DNA of 64,000 nucleotides from assembly GCF_037081675.1 (NCBI RefSeq), contig NZ_JAZAQL010000002.1, forward strand, positions 62,001 to 126,000, in the 5' to 3' direction. This DNA is from Halorubellus litoreus. Its GTDB lineage: Archaea > Halobacteriota > Halobacteria > Halobacteriales > Natrialbaceae. Of this stretch, positions 43,104 to 52,710 are shown in pieces (positions within the stretch are counted from its first letter, which is position 1; every line of letters begins with the position of its first letter). The position numbers were made by a program, and so were the translations under genes. The notes beneath the pieces were generated by a model. That model was not told the DNA's origin. It searched no databases and was given only the letters and a program-made list of their open reading frames with translations.

Positions 43104-44660
43104 ATGGCCACTGAATCCGGGTCAGTCCCGCACGAACTCGACCCCGATGCGTTCCGGGAACTCGGCTACCGGACCATCGACGTCATCGCGGACTACTACG
43201 ACTCCCTCGACGACCGCCCGGTCTACGTCCAGGCCGCCCCCGAGGACGTCGTCGCCGCGTTCGACGAACCCCTCCCCGAGTCCGGCGTCGACCCGGACCG
43301 CATCCTCGACGCCATCGAGACCGACGTCATCCCGTACGCGACGCACAACCCGTCCCCCCGGTTCTTCGGGTTCGTCATGGGCGGCGGCCAACCGATTGCG
43401 ACTCTCGCGGACGCCGTCGCCGCCGCGGTGAACATGAACGTCGGCGGCTGGCATCCCGCACCCTCAGGGACCGAGGTCGAACGCACCGTCGTCGAGTGGC
43501 TCGCGGACGCCATCGGGTACCCGACGGACGCGATGGGGTTCCTGACGAGCGGCGGGACGATGGCGAACGTCGTCGCCGTCCTCACCGCGTTCCGCGACCA
43601 CACGAACCACGAGACGCGACAGATGGGGCTCCAGGGCGAGGACCGCCCGACGTACACGCTCTACGTCGCCGACCACGAGTGCCACTCGAGCATCTACCGC
43701 GCCGCGGACATGCTCAACCTCGGCCGCGATGCGGTACGCCTCGTCCCCTCGAACGACGACTTCACGATGAACGTCGACGCACTCGAAGCCCGCCTCGACG
43801 CGGACGAGGCCGACGGCGACGAGCCGTTCTGCGTCGTCGGACAGGCTGGCTCGATCAACGTCAGCGCCATCGACCCGCTGGAGGACATCGCCGCGGTCTG
43901 CGAGGCCCGCGACGTCTGGTTCCACGTCGACGGCGCCTGCGGCGCGGTCGGCGCGATGCTCCCCGAGCTCGCGGACCGATACGCCGGCCTCGACCGCGCG
44001 GACTCCGTGACGCTCGACCCCCACAAGTGGCTGAACGTCCCTTACGAGTGCGGGGCCGTGCTCGTCGACGACCAGGACGCGCTCGCGGAGACGTTCGCGA
44101 TGCACGCCGCGTACCTCCGCGGGTCGGTCGCGGAGACGCCCGCGGAGTTCGACTACTACGAGTTCGGCCCGCAGATGTCGCGGGGGTTCCGCGCGCTCAA
44201 GGTCTGGGCGACGTTCAAGCACCTGGGCGTCGACGGCTACCGCGCCCACCTCCGCGGTGGCATCGCGCGCGCCGAGCACCTCCACGAGCGCGTCCGCGAC
44301 CACGACGACTTCGAGACCGTCCAGGAGCCGAACCTGTTCATCTACTCGTTCCGGTACGCCCCCGCCGACGTCCAGGCAGCATTCGAGGCCGGACGCGGTG
44401 ACGAGACCCACCCCGGCGAACCCATGGACCGCGTTCACGAGTACGTCGACCGCCTGAACCAGGCGCTCGTCGACGAGGTCGTCGACAGCGGCCTCGCGTT
44501 CCTCACGACCACGCTCGTCCACGACCGGCGGACGCTCCGCATGTCCATCTGTAACCATCGGACGACCGACGACGACATCGACGCCGTGTTCGACGCGCTC
44601 GCCGACACCGGCGCGCGACTCGACGCGGACTGGCGCCCCGAAGCGAGCCTCCCCCTCTGA
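43104..44660 (+). CDS. PLP-dependent decarboxylase, aromatic-L-amino-acid group
   Basis: Group II pyridoxal-phosphate decarboxylase, 518 residues. The PLP lysine is Lys308 in DPHKWL, the aldimine-stacking region is in HVDGACG, and substrate-loop FGFVMGGGQP and NVGGWHPAPSGTEVE segments match the aromatic decarboxylase family. Archaeal relatives include tyrosine/aspartate decarboxylases (MfnA), so the amino-acid substrate is open. I start at ATG 43104, where MATESGS begins; an upstream in-frame ATG (43065) lies in the spacer after the oxidoreductase. Single gene. Downstream is a short repeat and NikR. Confidence 0.9.
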   Translation: MATESGSVPHELDPDAFRELGYRTIDVIADYYDSLDDRPVYVQAAPEDVVAAFDEPLPESGVDPDRILDAIETDVIPYATHNPSPRFFGFVMGGGQPIATLADAVAAAVNMNVGGWHPAPSGTEVERTVVEWLADAIGYPTDAMGFLTSGGTMANVVAVLTAFRDHTNHETRQMGLQGEDRPTYTLYVADHECHSSIYRAADMLNLGRDAVRLVPSNDDFTMNVDALEARLDADEADGDEPFCVVGQAGSINVSAIDPLEDIAAVCEARDVWFHVDGACGAVGAMLPELADRYAGLDRADSVTLDPHKWLNVPYECGAVLVDDQDALAETFAMHAAYLRGSVAETPAEFDYYEFGPQMSRGFRALKVWATFKHLGVDGYRAHLRGGIARAEHLHERVRDHDDFETVQEPNLFIYSFRYAPADVQAAFEAGRGDETHPGEPMDRVHEYVDRLNQALVDEVVDSGLAFLTTTLVHDRRTLRMSICNHRTTDDDIDAVFDALADTGARLDADWRPEASLPL

Positions 44661-44671
44661 CGCGGTCGCAA

Positions 44672-44732
44672 CTCTCGAAGACGGTCACCGCACTCTCGAA
44701 GACGGTCGCCGACCCTCGAACGCGGTCGCGGA
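44672..44732. repeat. Tandem repeat of about 21 bp, three copies, between decarboxylase and NikR genes
   Basis: ACTCTCGAAGACGGTCACCGC begins at 44672, a close copy at 44692 and a diverged one (ACCCTCGAACGCGGTCGCGG) at 44712. It occupies most of the spacer before the NikR promoter. Confidence 0.75.
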
Positions 44733-44784
44733 GGCTGCACGGTCTGACGGGACTTTTGTACGGTCGCGTCCAGTGGAGAGACGA

Positions 44785-45183
44785 ATGCGGACGAGTTTCA
44801 ACATCCCGGACGAGGTCGTCGCCGAGTTCGACCGCGTCTGGCAGGACGAGGGCATCGAGAACCGGTCGCGTGCCGTTCGGGAGGCGATGCTCGAGTACGT
44901 GGAATCGCACTCGCGCCTGGAGGCGACGACGGGCGAGGTCGTCGCGCTCGTCGGGTTCGACTACCGGCATCACGACGTCATCCGCGAACTCCACGGCGTC
45001 CAGCACGATTTCCAGAACGTCATCCTGAACACGAGCCACACGCACCAGGGCGAGTGGTGCCTGGAGTCGCTGTACTGTCGCGGCGACGCCGAACGCGTCC
45101 GCGACCTCGTCTACTCGCTCCGAGACTTCGACGCCGTCCGCCGCGTGAAGGTGATGGTCATCCGCGACGGCGACGAACACTGA
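44785..45183 (+). CDS. nikR: NikR, nickel-responsive ribbon-helix-helix regulator
   Basis: 132 residues. The N-terminal arm RTSFNIPDEVVAEFD forms the DNA-binding ribbon-helix-helix (1-45). The C-terminal ACT-like tetramerisation domain keeps the high-affinity nickel site: His74, His85 (TSH), His87 and Cys92 align with E. coli His76, His87, His89 and Cys95. The residues between are also family-typical. It should repress nickel uptake genes when nickel is plentiful. No nickel transporter is adjacent; the closest metal-like genes are several kb away. I start at ATG 44785; the GTG four codons before it adds nothing conserved. Confidence 0.92.
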   Translation: MRTSFNIPDEVVAEFDRVWQDEGIENRSRAVREAMLEYVESHSRLEATTGEVVALVGFDYRHHDVIRELHGVQHDFQNVILNTSHTHQGEWCLESLYCRGDAERVRDLVYSLRDFDAVRRVKVMVIRDGDEH

Positions 45184-45225
45184 CCGAGCCCGCGAGTGGA
45201 CCCGTGGGGCGAGGTCTCGCGGCCG

Positions 45226-46497
45226 TCACCCCGTGATGAAGTCCGTGAACTCGTACTGGTGGTCCTCGACCTCGAACACCTGGTAGAACCCCTGCGGGTC
45301 GCCGTTCTCGTCGAGGTCGAGCGGGCCGCTGACGCCCTCGTAGTTCACGTCCGCAGCCGTCCCGCCGTTCTGGAGGACGCGCTTCGCCTCCTCGAACGAG
45401 AACACCGTCTCGCCCTCCGGGCGCGTGACGTCGCGGACGACGTCCGATATCGCCGGGCCCGTGAACGACTCGGCGGCCTCGATCGCGATGGCGGCGAGCG
45501 TCACCGCGTCGTAGCTGTACGCCGCCCACACCGACGGGTCCTGCCCCCAGATGGAGCGGAACTCGTCGCTGAAGCGCTGGTAGCTCTCCTGCTCGACGGG
45601 CGCGCTCTGCGTGACGCCGACGAGGGACTCCTGGCTGCCCTCGGGCGTGTTCGCGAGCACGCTCTCCGCGAGCGTGCTCTCCGCACCGAAGTAATCCACC
45701 TCCTGGTGGTACCCGCGCTCGTACGCCTCCGTGACCATCGTCGCGAACTCGCTGCCGTACGTCACGAACAGCCACGCGTCCGCGCCCGACGCCCGCATCG
45801 CCTCCAACTCGTCCACGAACGACTCGCCGCCCTGCGGATGCGTGCCCTCGTACGCGATCTCGCCGTCGTACGCCGACCGGAACACCGACGACAGCGAGTT
45901 CCCGTACCCGTTCTCGATGGACGTCACCGCGACGCTCTCGTAGTCGCCGTCGGCGACGAGGTTCGCGAGCGCCGCACCGAGCGCGGTCCCACTCGGTGCC
46001 GTCCGGTTGAGCGCGGAGAGCTCCGAGAGCGCCGCGCTCGTCGAGTGCTGACTGATCTGGACGACGTCGCTCCCCGAGACCACGTCCTCGTGGATGGCCT
46101 GCGTGACGCCGCTCCCGATGCTCCCGACGAGCAGCGGCACCTCGACCTGGTCGACGAGACGTTCGGCGGCGTCCACGCCGCCCGCGGGCGTGCTGTCGTC
46201 GTTCTCCAGTTCGACGACGAGCGGGTCCGAGCCCTCGCCGATACCGACCGCGTTGATCGCGGTGAGCGCGTTCCGGAGGCCGCGCTCGTTCCGCCGGCCG
46301 AACGCCGCGAGCGACCCGGACTCGGACTGGATCATCCCGACCGTGTACTCCTCGCGACCGCTCGTATCGCCCGTGAGCGCGTTCCGGACGCCGCTGATGT
46401 CGAGACAACCGGCGGTCGCACCGAGCGCACCGGTGCCGGCGAGCGCGAGGAACCCGCGCCGCGTCCGCGCGGTCGACCGCGAGGACGACTCACGCAT
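45226..46497 (-). CDS. Chemotaxis substrate-binding lipoprotein, branched-chain-amino-acid-binding type (BasB-like)
   Basis: 423 residues. A Tat motif TRRGFLA and lipobox ATAGC tether it to the membrane. The body is a type I periplasmic binding protein of the LivK/PBP1 family (VGMIQSESGSLAAFGR start, VLVGSIGSG-like segment, SQHSTSAALSEL binding loop). Its ATG overlaps the stop region of the transducer gene by eight bases, so the two proteins are co-translated. In Halobacterium, BasB presents branched-chain amino acids to transducer BasT; this arrangement is the same. No permease or ATPase is nearby, which supports chemosensing rather than uptake. Confidence 0.85.
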   Translation of the reverse strand: MRESSSRSTARTRRGFLALAGTGALGATAGCLDISGVRNALTGDTSGREEYTVGMIQSESGSLAAFGRRNERGLRNALTAINAVGIGEGSDPLVVELENDDSTPAGGVDAAERLVDQVEVPLLVGSIGSGVTQAIHEDVVSGSDVVQISQHSTSAALSELSALNRTAPSGTALGAALANLVADGDYESVAVTSIENGYGNSLSSVFRSAYDGEIAYEGTHPQGGESFVDELEAMRASGADAWLFVTYGSEFATMVTEAYERGYHQEVDYFGAESTLAESVLANTPEGSQESLVGVTQSAPVEQESYQRFSDEFRSIWGQDPSVWAAYSYDAVTLAAIAIEAAESFTGPAISDVVRDVTRPEGETVFSFEEAKRVLQNGGTAADVNYEGVSGPLDLDENGDPQGFYQVFEVEDHQYEFTDFITG

Positions 46498-48943
46498 CGT
46501 CCTCACCTCCGAAGCCGCCGGGGCCACCATCTGGCGCGGTCGACGGGTCGTCGCCGGCGTCGAGCACGCTCGGCTCCGACTCGCCGCCAGCGTCGCTCGC
46601 TGGCGCAGTTGCGCCCACGTTGCCGTCCGCGTCCGCGGCCGTCTCGAACTGGTCGAGCGCCGCGGACAACTGTCCAGCCTGTTCCGCGAGCGTGCTCGCG
46701 GACTGACTGACCTCCGTGAGCGCCGTCGTCTGCTCCTCGGCGGCCGCCGCGACGTTCTCCGCCTCCGCGCTCGTCTCCTCGCCGATGGACGCGACGTCGT
46801 CGACCATCGCGACCGCCTGGTCCGTCGACGCCGCCTGCTGCTGGCTCGCCGCCGATATCTCCTGCACGCCGACGTTCGTCTCCTCCGTGTAGTCCGCGAT
46901 GTCCTCCAGGGCGCCGACGGCCTCCGCGACCGCGTCCTTGTTCGCCGCGACGCGCTCGCGGGTCCCGTGCACGGTCTCGACGGCGTTCCCCGTCTGGGCC
47001 TGGATGCTCTCGAGGCGCTCCTCGATGTCCTCCGCCGCGTCCTTCGTGTCCGCCGCCAGCTCCTTGACCTCCTGCGCGACGACCGCGAACCCGCCACCGT
47101 CCTCACCGGCGGCGTCCGCACCGCCGCGACTTGCTTCGATGTTCGCGTTCAACGCCAGCATGTTCGTCTCCTTCGCGACGTCCTGGATGAACCCGAGGAG
47201 CTCGTCGACCTTCGCGATCTCGTCCTCGAGGCGCTCTATCTCCGCGACCGCCTCGTCGGACTCCGTCTCGATCGCTTCCATCCCCTCGATGGCCTCCTGT
47301 GCGGCCTCGCGGCCCTGCTTGCCCGCTTCGGCCGTCCGCTCGGCGACGTCGGCGACCTGGTTCGAGGACGCCGCGATCTCCTCGGTCGTCGTCGACAGGT
47401 CGTTCATCTCCTCGTTCATCACCTGGAGGCTCTCGCTCTGCCGGTCCGTCCCGTCACTGATCTCCTGGATGGACTCGGTGACCTGCTGGCTCGCAGAGCG
47501 CACCTCCTCGCTAGACGCCGTCACCTCCTCGCTCGCGGTCGCGACGTCCTCCGCGAACGCCTTCACCTCCGCGGTCGTCCGTTCGAGGTCGACGATCATC
47601 TCGTTGAACGCCTCCGCGATCTCCGCCATCGCCTCGTTGTCGGCGTCCGCGTCCATGCGTTCGGTGAGGTCGCCGTCGGCGACGGACTCCATGACGCGCC
47701 CGTACTCCGCGGCCTTCGCCTCGAGGTGCTCGTTCACGCGCTGCGTGCGTTCGCGCGCCGCCTCAGCGTTCTCCCGCGCTGTCTCCGCCTCCGTCAGCGT
47801 CGTCTTGAGTGACTCGCGCATGTTGTCGAAGCCGTCGTAGAGCCGGCCGATGTTGTCGATGCGTCGCGTCGACAGGTCGACGTCGAGGTCGCCGTCCTCC
47901 ATCGCCTCGGTCTTCGCGGTGAGGCGGTCGATGGCGACCGCGGTGTTCCGTCCGAGGACCGCGCCGACGAGGCCGACGAGGAGCACGCCGACGAGCGTCG
48001 CCGCGGCGCCGTAGTCGCGGACGCGCTGCACGAACCCGTACGCCGCGCTCTCGGGCGTGTGAACGAGCACGACCCAGTCGGTGTTCCGGACCTGCGCGAA
48101 CCCGACGACCGCGCGCTCGCTCGTCGGCAGCGGGTACGACTGGCTGCCCAGCAAGCCGGCGGTCGCGACCGTCGTCGTGCCGGGGTTCGTCGGCCCGCCG
48201 CTGCGCGCCTGTGCGAGCGGCCCGCCGTTGTCGTAGCTCGCGAGCAGTTCGCCGTTGTACTCGTCGGCCATCACGCGGTCGTTCCCGTCGACGACCATCG
48301 TCACGCCGCTCCGCGTCGTACTCTGGAGGTTCACGGCGTACGCGTGCATGTTCACCGTGTAGACGATCGCGTGGTCCGAGTCCTCGTGCACCTGCTTCGT
48401 GTACGCGACCAGCGGGAGCGGGACGTCACCGAGCGTGCGCTCGTACGGCTCGGAGACGGTGACGCTCGCCGCCGGGTCCGCCGCGGTCTCCGACCACGGT
48501 TCGCCGATGCTGGAGAGGTCGCGGCCGACGGCGTCGTCGGTCGTGCTCGCGACGACCTCGCCCGAGGAGACGTTCACGTAGTGTATCGCCTGCGCCCCCA
48601 CGGGTAGTTCGAGGAGGCGACTCGAGATGGCGGACTGGATGCGCTCGCGGTCGCCGCTCGCGACGGGCGCGGACCGCGACAGCATGTCCACCGTCAGTTC
48701 GTTGTTGTCGTTCCACGTCTCGAGCTTCTCGGCCTCCTGTGCGGCGAGCGTGGCGTAGTCCTCGTCCGTGCGCTGTTCGACGTCCTCCTGGATGAGTGCG
48801 GTGCCGACGAACCCGACCAGCCCCACCGAGAGGCCGAGGACGAGCAACGCGATGCCGAACTTCACCGCGTAGTTCCGACGTATAACGTTCGGTACCAACC
48901 CCCGTATCCCTACCATGAGCGCATCACGCGAGAGTTCAACCAT
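46490..48943 (-). CDS. Membrane chemotaxis transducer (methyl-accepting, BasT-like)
   Basis: 817 residues. An N-terminal membrane helix (about 29-51), an extracellular sensor domain (about 52-305, Cache-like, with VSGE/LPLVAYTKQV), a second helix (about 313-335), HAMP (starts GRNTAVAIDRLTAKTEAMEDGDL), a second HAMP-like coil (VADGDLTERM), and a signalling domain with the tip LGFIQDVAKETNMLALNANIEASR in part and GGGFAVVAQEVKELAADT. The C-terminus is a Gly/Asp-rich tail. It is co-translated with the binding protein downstream. Adaptation-site Glu/Gln pairs are plentiful. It should relay binding-protein signals to CheA via CheW. Confidence 0.9.
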   Translation of the reverse strand: MVELSRDALMVGIRGLVPNVIRRNYAVKFGIALLVLGLSVGLVGFVGTALIQEDVEQRTDEDYATLAAQEAEKLETWNDNNELTVDMLSRSAPVASGDRERIQSAISSRLLELPVGAQAIHYVNVSSGEVVASTTDDAVGRDLSSIGEPWSETAADPAASVTVSEPYERTLGDVPLPLVAYTKQVHEDSDHAIVYTVNMHAYAVNLQSTTRSGVTMVVDGNDRVMADEYNGELLASYDNGGPLAQARSGGPTNPGTTTVATAGLLGSQSYPLPTSERAVVGFAQVRNTDWVVLVHTPESAAYGFVQRVRDYGAAATLVGVLLVGLVGAVLGRNTAVAIDRLTAKTEAMEDGDLDVDLSTRRIDNIGRLYDGFDNMRESLKTTLTEAETARENAEAARERTQRVNEHLEAKAAEYGRVMESVADGDLTERMDADADNEAMAEIAEAFNEMIVDLERTTAEVKAFAEDVATASEEVTASSEEVRSASQQVTESIQEISDGTDRQSESLQVMNEEMNDLSTTTEEIAASSNQVADVAERTAEAGKQGREAAQEAIEGMEAIETESDEAVAEIERLEDEIAKVDELLGFIQDVAKETNMLALNANIEASRGGADAAGEDGGGFAVVAQEVKELAADTKDAAEDIEERLESIQAQTGNAVETVHGTRERVAANKDAVAEAVGALEDIADYTEETNVGVQEISAASQQQAASTDQAVAMVDDVASIGEETSAEAENVAAAAEEQTTALTEVSQSASTLAEQAGQLSAALDQFETAADADGNVGATAPASDAGGESEPSVLDAGDDPSTAPDGGPGGFGGEDDA

Positions 48944-49266
48944 AATGACAGGGGGCCCATGGTAGGGGCCGTCACTAAATTCCTAATGGCGGGACGAAAG
49001 TTTACACTCAAACCACCCTGAAACGCCCCACAGTGGCGGTCTCAGCGGTCGCGGCCGTGACAGAAGACCGCAATTCCGAACGGCATCGACCCCAGACCAA
49101 TACGCATCAAAATTCGGATCGGTCTGGAGGTGTCACCGAGAGCACGCCCGCAGCGCACTCACCGACTCTCGCGCTGCTCGACCTTGTTCAACTCGGAGAA
49201 TTTCACCATTTGGCGGTTGAATACTGGAGGTAGAACGACAACCTACGGGTCGCAAATCCAATCAAG
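48944..49266. other. Intergenic region between transducer and PIN-domain gene
   Basis: 323 bp with no supported gene. Near 48970-48990 an AT-rich patch (minus-strand CATTAGGAATTTAG) could be the transducer promoter. Towards 49150-49260 the sequence is noticeably less G+C-rich. A small open frame on the plus strand lacks a typical halophile composition. Confidence 0.5.
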
Positions 49267-49791
49267 TCACCCATTCTCGCGTTGCTGTCGAAGCGTGGCC
49301 TTTGCACGTTCTACGTAGGAGTTCGTCGACCAGCTGCGGGCATCACTCATCTCAGCCAACAACCCCTCAGCAGTGTCGGGTGAAATCGCATCGTTGCGAA
49401 CCAGCGCAGTGAGGAGGATGGGCGTCGTGACGAGGCGGGTCTCGGCTAGCGAGGCGTGGACGAGCGCAAGTCGATTGAATTCGTCGCAGAGCAGTTGTAC
49501 GGCATCGATATCGTTCGCCAGCGTGACCGCCGTGTTCTCGCCATCGTCCAGGGGGAACGTCTCGTCCAGTTCGACGGAACGAGTCTCGAACGCAGAGCGA
49601 CGGTCGAGAACCGCCTGTGCCGCCTCACCGGATGCGTCGTCGTAGGACGCAGTCTCGGTGAGTTCGTCGATGACCTGCTCTGGGACGACCACGGTGTGCG
49701 AATCAAGGAGGAGGTCGAGTGGATTCGCTGAGTCCCCTGCCACTGTCCCGAGGCTTACGAGAGCCGACGTGTCGGCGACTATCAGACCCAT
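49267..49791 (-). CDS. PIN-domain toxin of a type II toxin-antitoxin pair
   Basis: 174 residues. The PIN signature IVADTSALVSLG supplies the first Asp (residue 7), VIDELTETASYDD the second acidic position, and GENTAVTLANDIDAVQLLCDEFN the third. The length is above a typical VapC, with a helical C-terminal part (about 110-174, LLAEMSDARSW). The ATG at 49791 directly abuts the stop of the upstream antitoxin gene, with no gap. Base composition is lower in G+C than surrounding genes, a frequent mark of mobile toxin-antitoxin modules. Confidence 0.8.
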   Translation of the reverse strand: MGLIVADTSALVSLGTVAGDSANPLDLLLDSHTVVVPEQVIDELTETASYDDASGEAAQAVLDRRSAFETRSVELDETFPLDDGENTAVTLANDIDAVQLLCDEFNRLALVHASLAETRLVTTPILLTALVRNDAISPDTAEGLLAEMSDARSWSTNSYVERAKATLRQQRENG

Positions 49792-50112
49792 CTACGAGTC
49801 GGCCAGCTCCTCCGCGACCTCGTCCACGAATTCGTCGGTCAGTTGCTCCTTCAGCAGTCGGAAGTTGGCGGCTTCCTCGTGCCCGACGAGGTCTTTCAGT
49901 TCCTCGAACGTGATGTCGTCGTCGTAGAAGGCCTCCGCGATCTCCTGTTTCACCTCGTCGGAGTGCGCGGCGTCCCGCAGGTAGTCCCGAAGCGCGGAGA
50001 TGAGGATGTCCGTCCGATCCGTCTCGAACACCGCAGCGAGCGCGTCGGCCCGGTCTACCAGCCCCCTCGGTGCACGGAACTGGACGCGCTTTTTCTTGGA
50101 CTCGGAACTCAT
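49792..50112 (-). CDS. Antitoxin with ribbon-helix-helix N-terminus
   Basis: 106 residues. The N-terminus (SKKKRVQFRAPRGLVDRADALAAVFETDRTDILISAL in segments) is a CopG/ribbon-helix-helix DNA-binding domain. The rest is acidic and helical (EELKDLVGHEEAANFRLLKEQ), ending EELADS, fit to bind the toxin. It is the first gene of the pair and ends directly at the toxin start. A palindromic TGTACA and repeated ACTC/GTGAG elements 5-30 nt upstream may be its autorepression operator. Confidence 0.78.
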   Translation of the reverse strand: MSSESKKKRVQFRAPRGLVDRADALAAVFETDRTDILISALRDYLRDAAHSDEVKQEIAEAFYDDDITFEELKDLVGHEEAANFRLLKEQLTDEFVDEVAEELADS

Positions 50113-50117
50113 GTGTG

Positions 50118-50142
50118 TACATTGTGAGTGTAGGAGTAAAAC
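50118..50142 (-). promoter_or_regulatory. Probable promoter/operator of the toxin-antitoxin pair
   Basis: On the minus strand a TTTTAC stretch (50137-50142) lies about 25-30 nt before the antitoxin ATG. Between them are ACTCCTACACTCACAATGTACACAC-like bases with a TGTACA palindrome at 50116-50121 and two ACAC/CACA halves. The arrangement fits autoregulation by a ribbon-helix-helix dimer; this is inference. Confidence 0.4.
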
Positions 50143-50287
50143 GCTTGCCCCCCGTCACTACCACATCCTTCGGAGCCACCGAAACTGGACATGGTGTTTT
50201 CCATCGAGCCTGAATCGAAAGAACAACTACCGGCAGAGAATTTTGCAACCCGCACCGCAATAGAAGCCTTGAAACGGTTGAATTCAG

Positions 50288-50655
50288 CTATCTGCTCTCT
50301 CTTTGTTCAACTTTGTTCAGTTCGATGAGCAGTCTGAAGATGGCCTTGACGAGGTTGGCGTCGACGTCGTACTGTTCGGCGTTCTCGCCGGCGCGGTCCA
50401 TGACGCGCTGCTCCTGTTCCTCGTCGGTCGTCGGAAGGTCCTTCTCGTCTTTGACCTGCGCGATGGTGTCGGCAACGTACGTCCGCCTGGCGATGAGTTC
50501 GACGAGGTCGTGGTCGATGCCCCGTATCTCGTCGCGGAGTTCGTCGAGACTCATCTCGTCGGGCGCCGGGATGGCGCCGTCGCCGGCGTCGCCGGTGCCG
50601 CGGTCGTCGTGTCTCGAATCGTCGCGTTCGTCGTCGGTGTGGCTGGGTTCTCGTG

Positions 50656-50659
<4 letters not shown>
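50288..50659 (-). CDS. Chorismate mutase, AroQ type
   Basis: Converts chorismate to prephenate for phenylalanine and tyrosine. 123 residues. After an acidic N-terminal tail of about 35 residues the helical AroQ core starts SLDELRDEIRGIDHDLVELIARRTYVADTIAQVK in segments, with the catalytic Arg of the first helix, a Lys in VKDEKDLP, and ending LLIELNKVEQ. Short single-domain form typical of archaea. Its ATG overlaps the shikimate kinase stop by four bases, so both enzymes of the common aromatic pathway are co-translated. Confidence 0.92.
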
Positions 50660-51543
<884 letters not shown>

Positions 51544-51580
51544 ACCCGTCCCGAATCCGAGGACGTACTTGGGGGTTGTG

Positions 51581-51644
51581 GTGCGTGCGATACCCGCCGA
51601 CACTCCGCGGTGGCGGTGCGTGCGATACCCGCCGACACTCCGCG
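51581..51644. repeat. 29-bp near-perfect direct repeat, period 35 bp
   Basis: GTGCGTGCGATACCCGCCGA plus nine bases occurs at 51581-51609 and 51616-51644, in the spacer between the divergent shikimate kinase and MBL-fold genes, that is, within or next to both promoters. Confidence 0.9.
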
Positions 51645-51738
51645 CCCGCCGCCGTTCCGTCACCGCGGATTCGCCATCCCGGGAATCCGGCGACCGCGAG
51701 GCGACCGATTCATCCCGCTGGCCGCCCGACGGGTCGGT

Positions 51739-52473
51739 ATGCGCGTCACCTTCCTCGGCACGGGGAGCGCGATGCCGCTCGCCGACCGACACCAGACCGG
51801 GTTACTCGTCGACGAAGGCGGCCGGTACCTGCTCGTCGACTGCGGCGCGGGCGTCCTGCATCGACTCGAGGAGACCGGCGTCGGCGCGGAGAACGTGTCG
51901 ACGGTCCTCCTCACGCATCACCACCTCGACCACGTCTCGGACCTCATGGCGCTGTTGAAGGCGCGCTGGCTCGCGGGCGAGGAGCACCTCGAGGTCGTCG
52001 GGCCGCGCGGGACGAAGGCGCTCGTCGACGGCCTGCTCGACGTTCACGACTACCTCGACGGGCGCGTCGACCTCTCGGTCCGCGAGGTCGGTGAGCAGTC
52101 CTTCGAGATCGCCGGCTTCGAGGTCGAGGCGCATCGCACAGAGCACTCCAAGGAGTGCCTCGCGTACCGGTTCGACGACCGGTTCGCGTTCTCCGGTGAC
52201 GGCGAGGCGACCGAGGCGCTGGCGTCGTTCGCGGACGAGGTGGCGGTGTTCGCGCACGACTGCTCGTTCCCGGACAGCGTCGACGTCGACAACCACCCGA
52301 CGCCGAGCCAGCTCGGCGAGGCGCTCGCCGGCCACGAGTACGGGCGCGTCTACCTCACGCACCTCTACCCGCATACCGAGGACAAGCACGAGGAGATGCT
52401 CGCGTCGATCGAACGCGGGTACGATGGGGACGTCAGGTTCGCCGAGGACATGCTCTCGGTCACCATCGACTGA
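51739..52473 (+). CDS. MBL-fold metal-dependent hydrolase (RNase Z-like)
   Basis: 244 residues. The metallo-beta-lactamase fold has FLGTGSAMPL, the zinc motif LTHHHLDH, an Asp in FSGDGEATEAL, and a late His in YLTHLYPH. The tRNase Z family has the same order of motifs but normally carries a longer exosite; here none is obvious, so it is a short RNase Z-like or a general MBL hydrolase (for example of the AtsA type). I start at ATG 51739, where MRVTFLGTG begins. It is divergent from shikimate kinase. Single gene. Confidence 0.88.
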   Translation: MRVTFLGTGSAMPLADRHQTGLLVDEGGRYLLVDCGAGVLHRLEETGVGAENVSTVLLTHHHLDHVSDLMALLKARWLAGEEHLEVVGPRGTKALVDGLLDVHDYLDGRVDLSVREVGEQSFEIAGFEVEAHRTEHSKECLAYRFDDRFAFSGDGEATEALASFADEVAVFAHDCSFPDSVDVDNHPTPSQLGEALAGHEYGRVYLTHLYPHTEDKHEEMLASIERGYDGDVRFAEDMLSVTID

Positions 52474-52615
52474 CGCGGGCGCTCCTCGAAAGCGGCCGCG
52501 GCGTTCTTTGCTGGAGTGTTCACCTCCAGCGGACGCTCCGGGGACGCCGTCGGAGATCGCCACCGGTTTAGAACAATCGGCGGGTTGTCCTGCGTTTCTT
52601 CACGTCGGTACGAAC

Positions 52616-52626
52616 AAGTTTATGAA
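52616..52626 (+). promoter_or_regulatory. Probable TATA box upstream of the RND exporter operon
   Basis: AAGTTTATGAA lies about 90 nt before the GTG start of the exporter gene. It is the best AT-rich element in the 237-bp spacer; a leader of about 65-70 nt would follow. Confidence 0.4.
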
Positions 52627-52710
52627 CGACTGCCTGTTAGTAGGCGAGTAACAACACAACTGTCGTATGTTCAGTACACACAGTAAACTCGACGTCGGAG
52701 GTCGGTCCAC

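Noticed and set aside
49246..49262. GGGTCGCAAATCCAATC, resembling a tRNA T-arm remnant
   Set aside because: It matches the T-loop consensus only partly, has no stem partner and no matching tRNA in the window, so I do not claim an attachment site.
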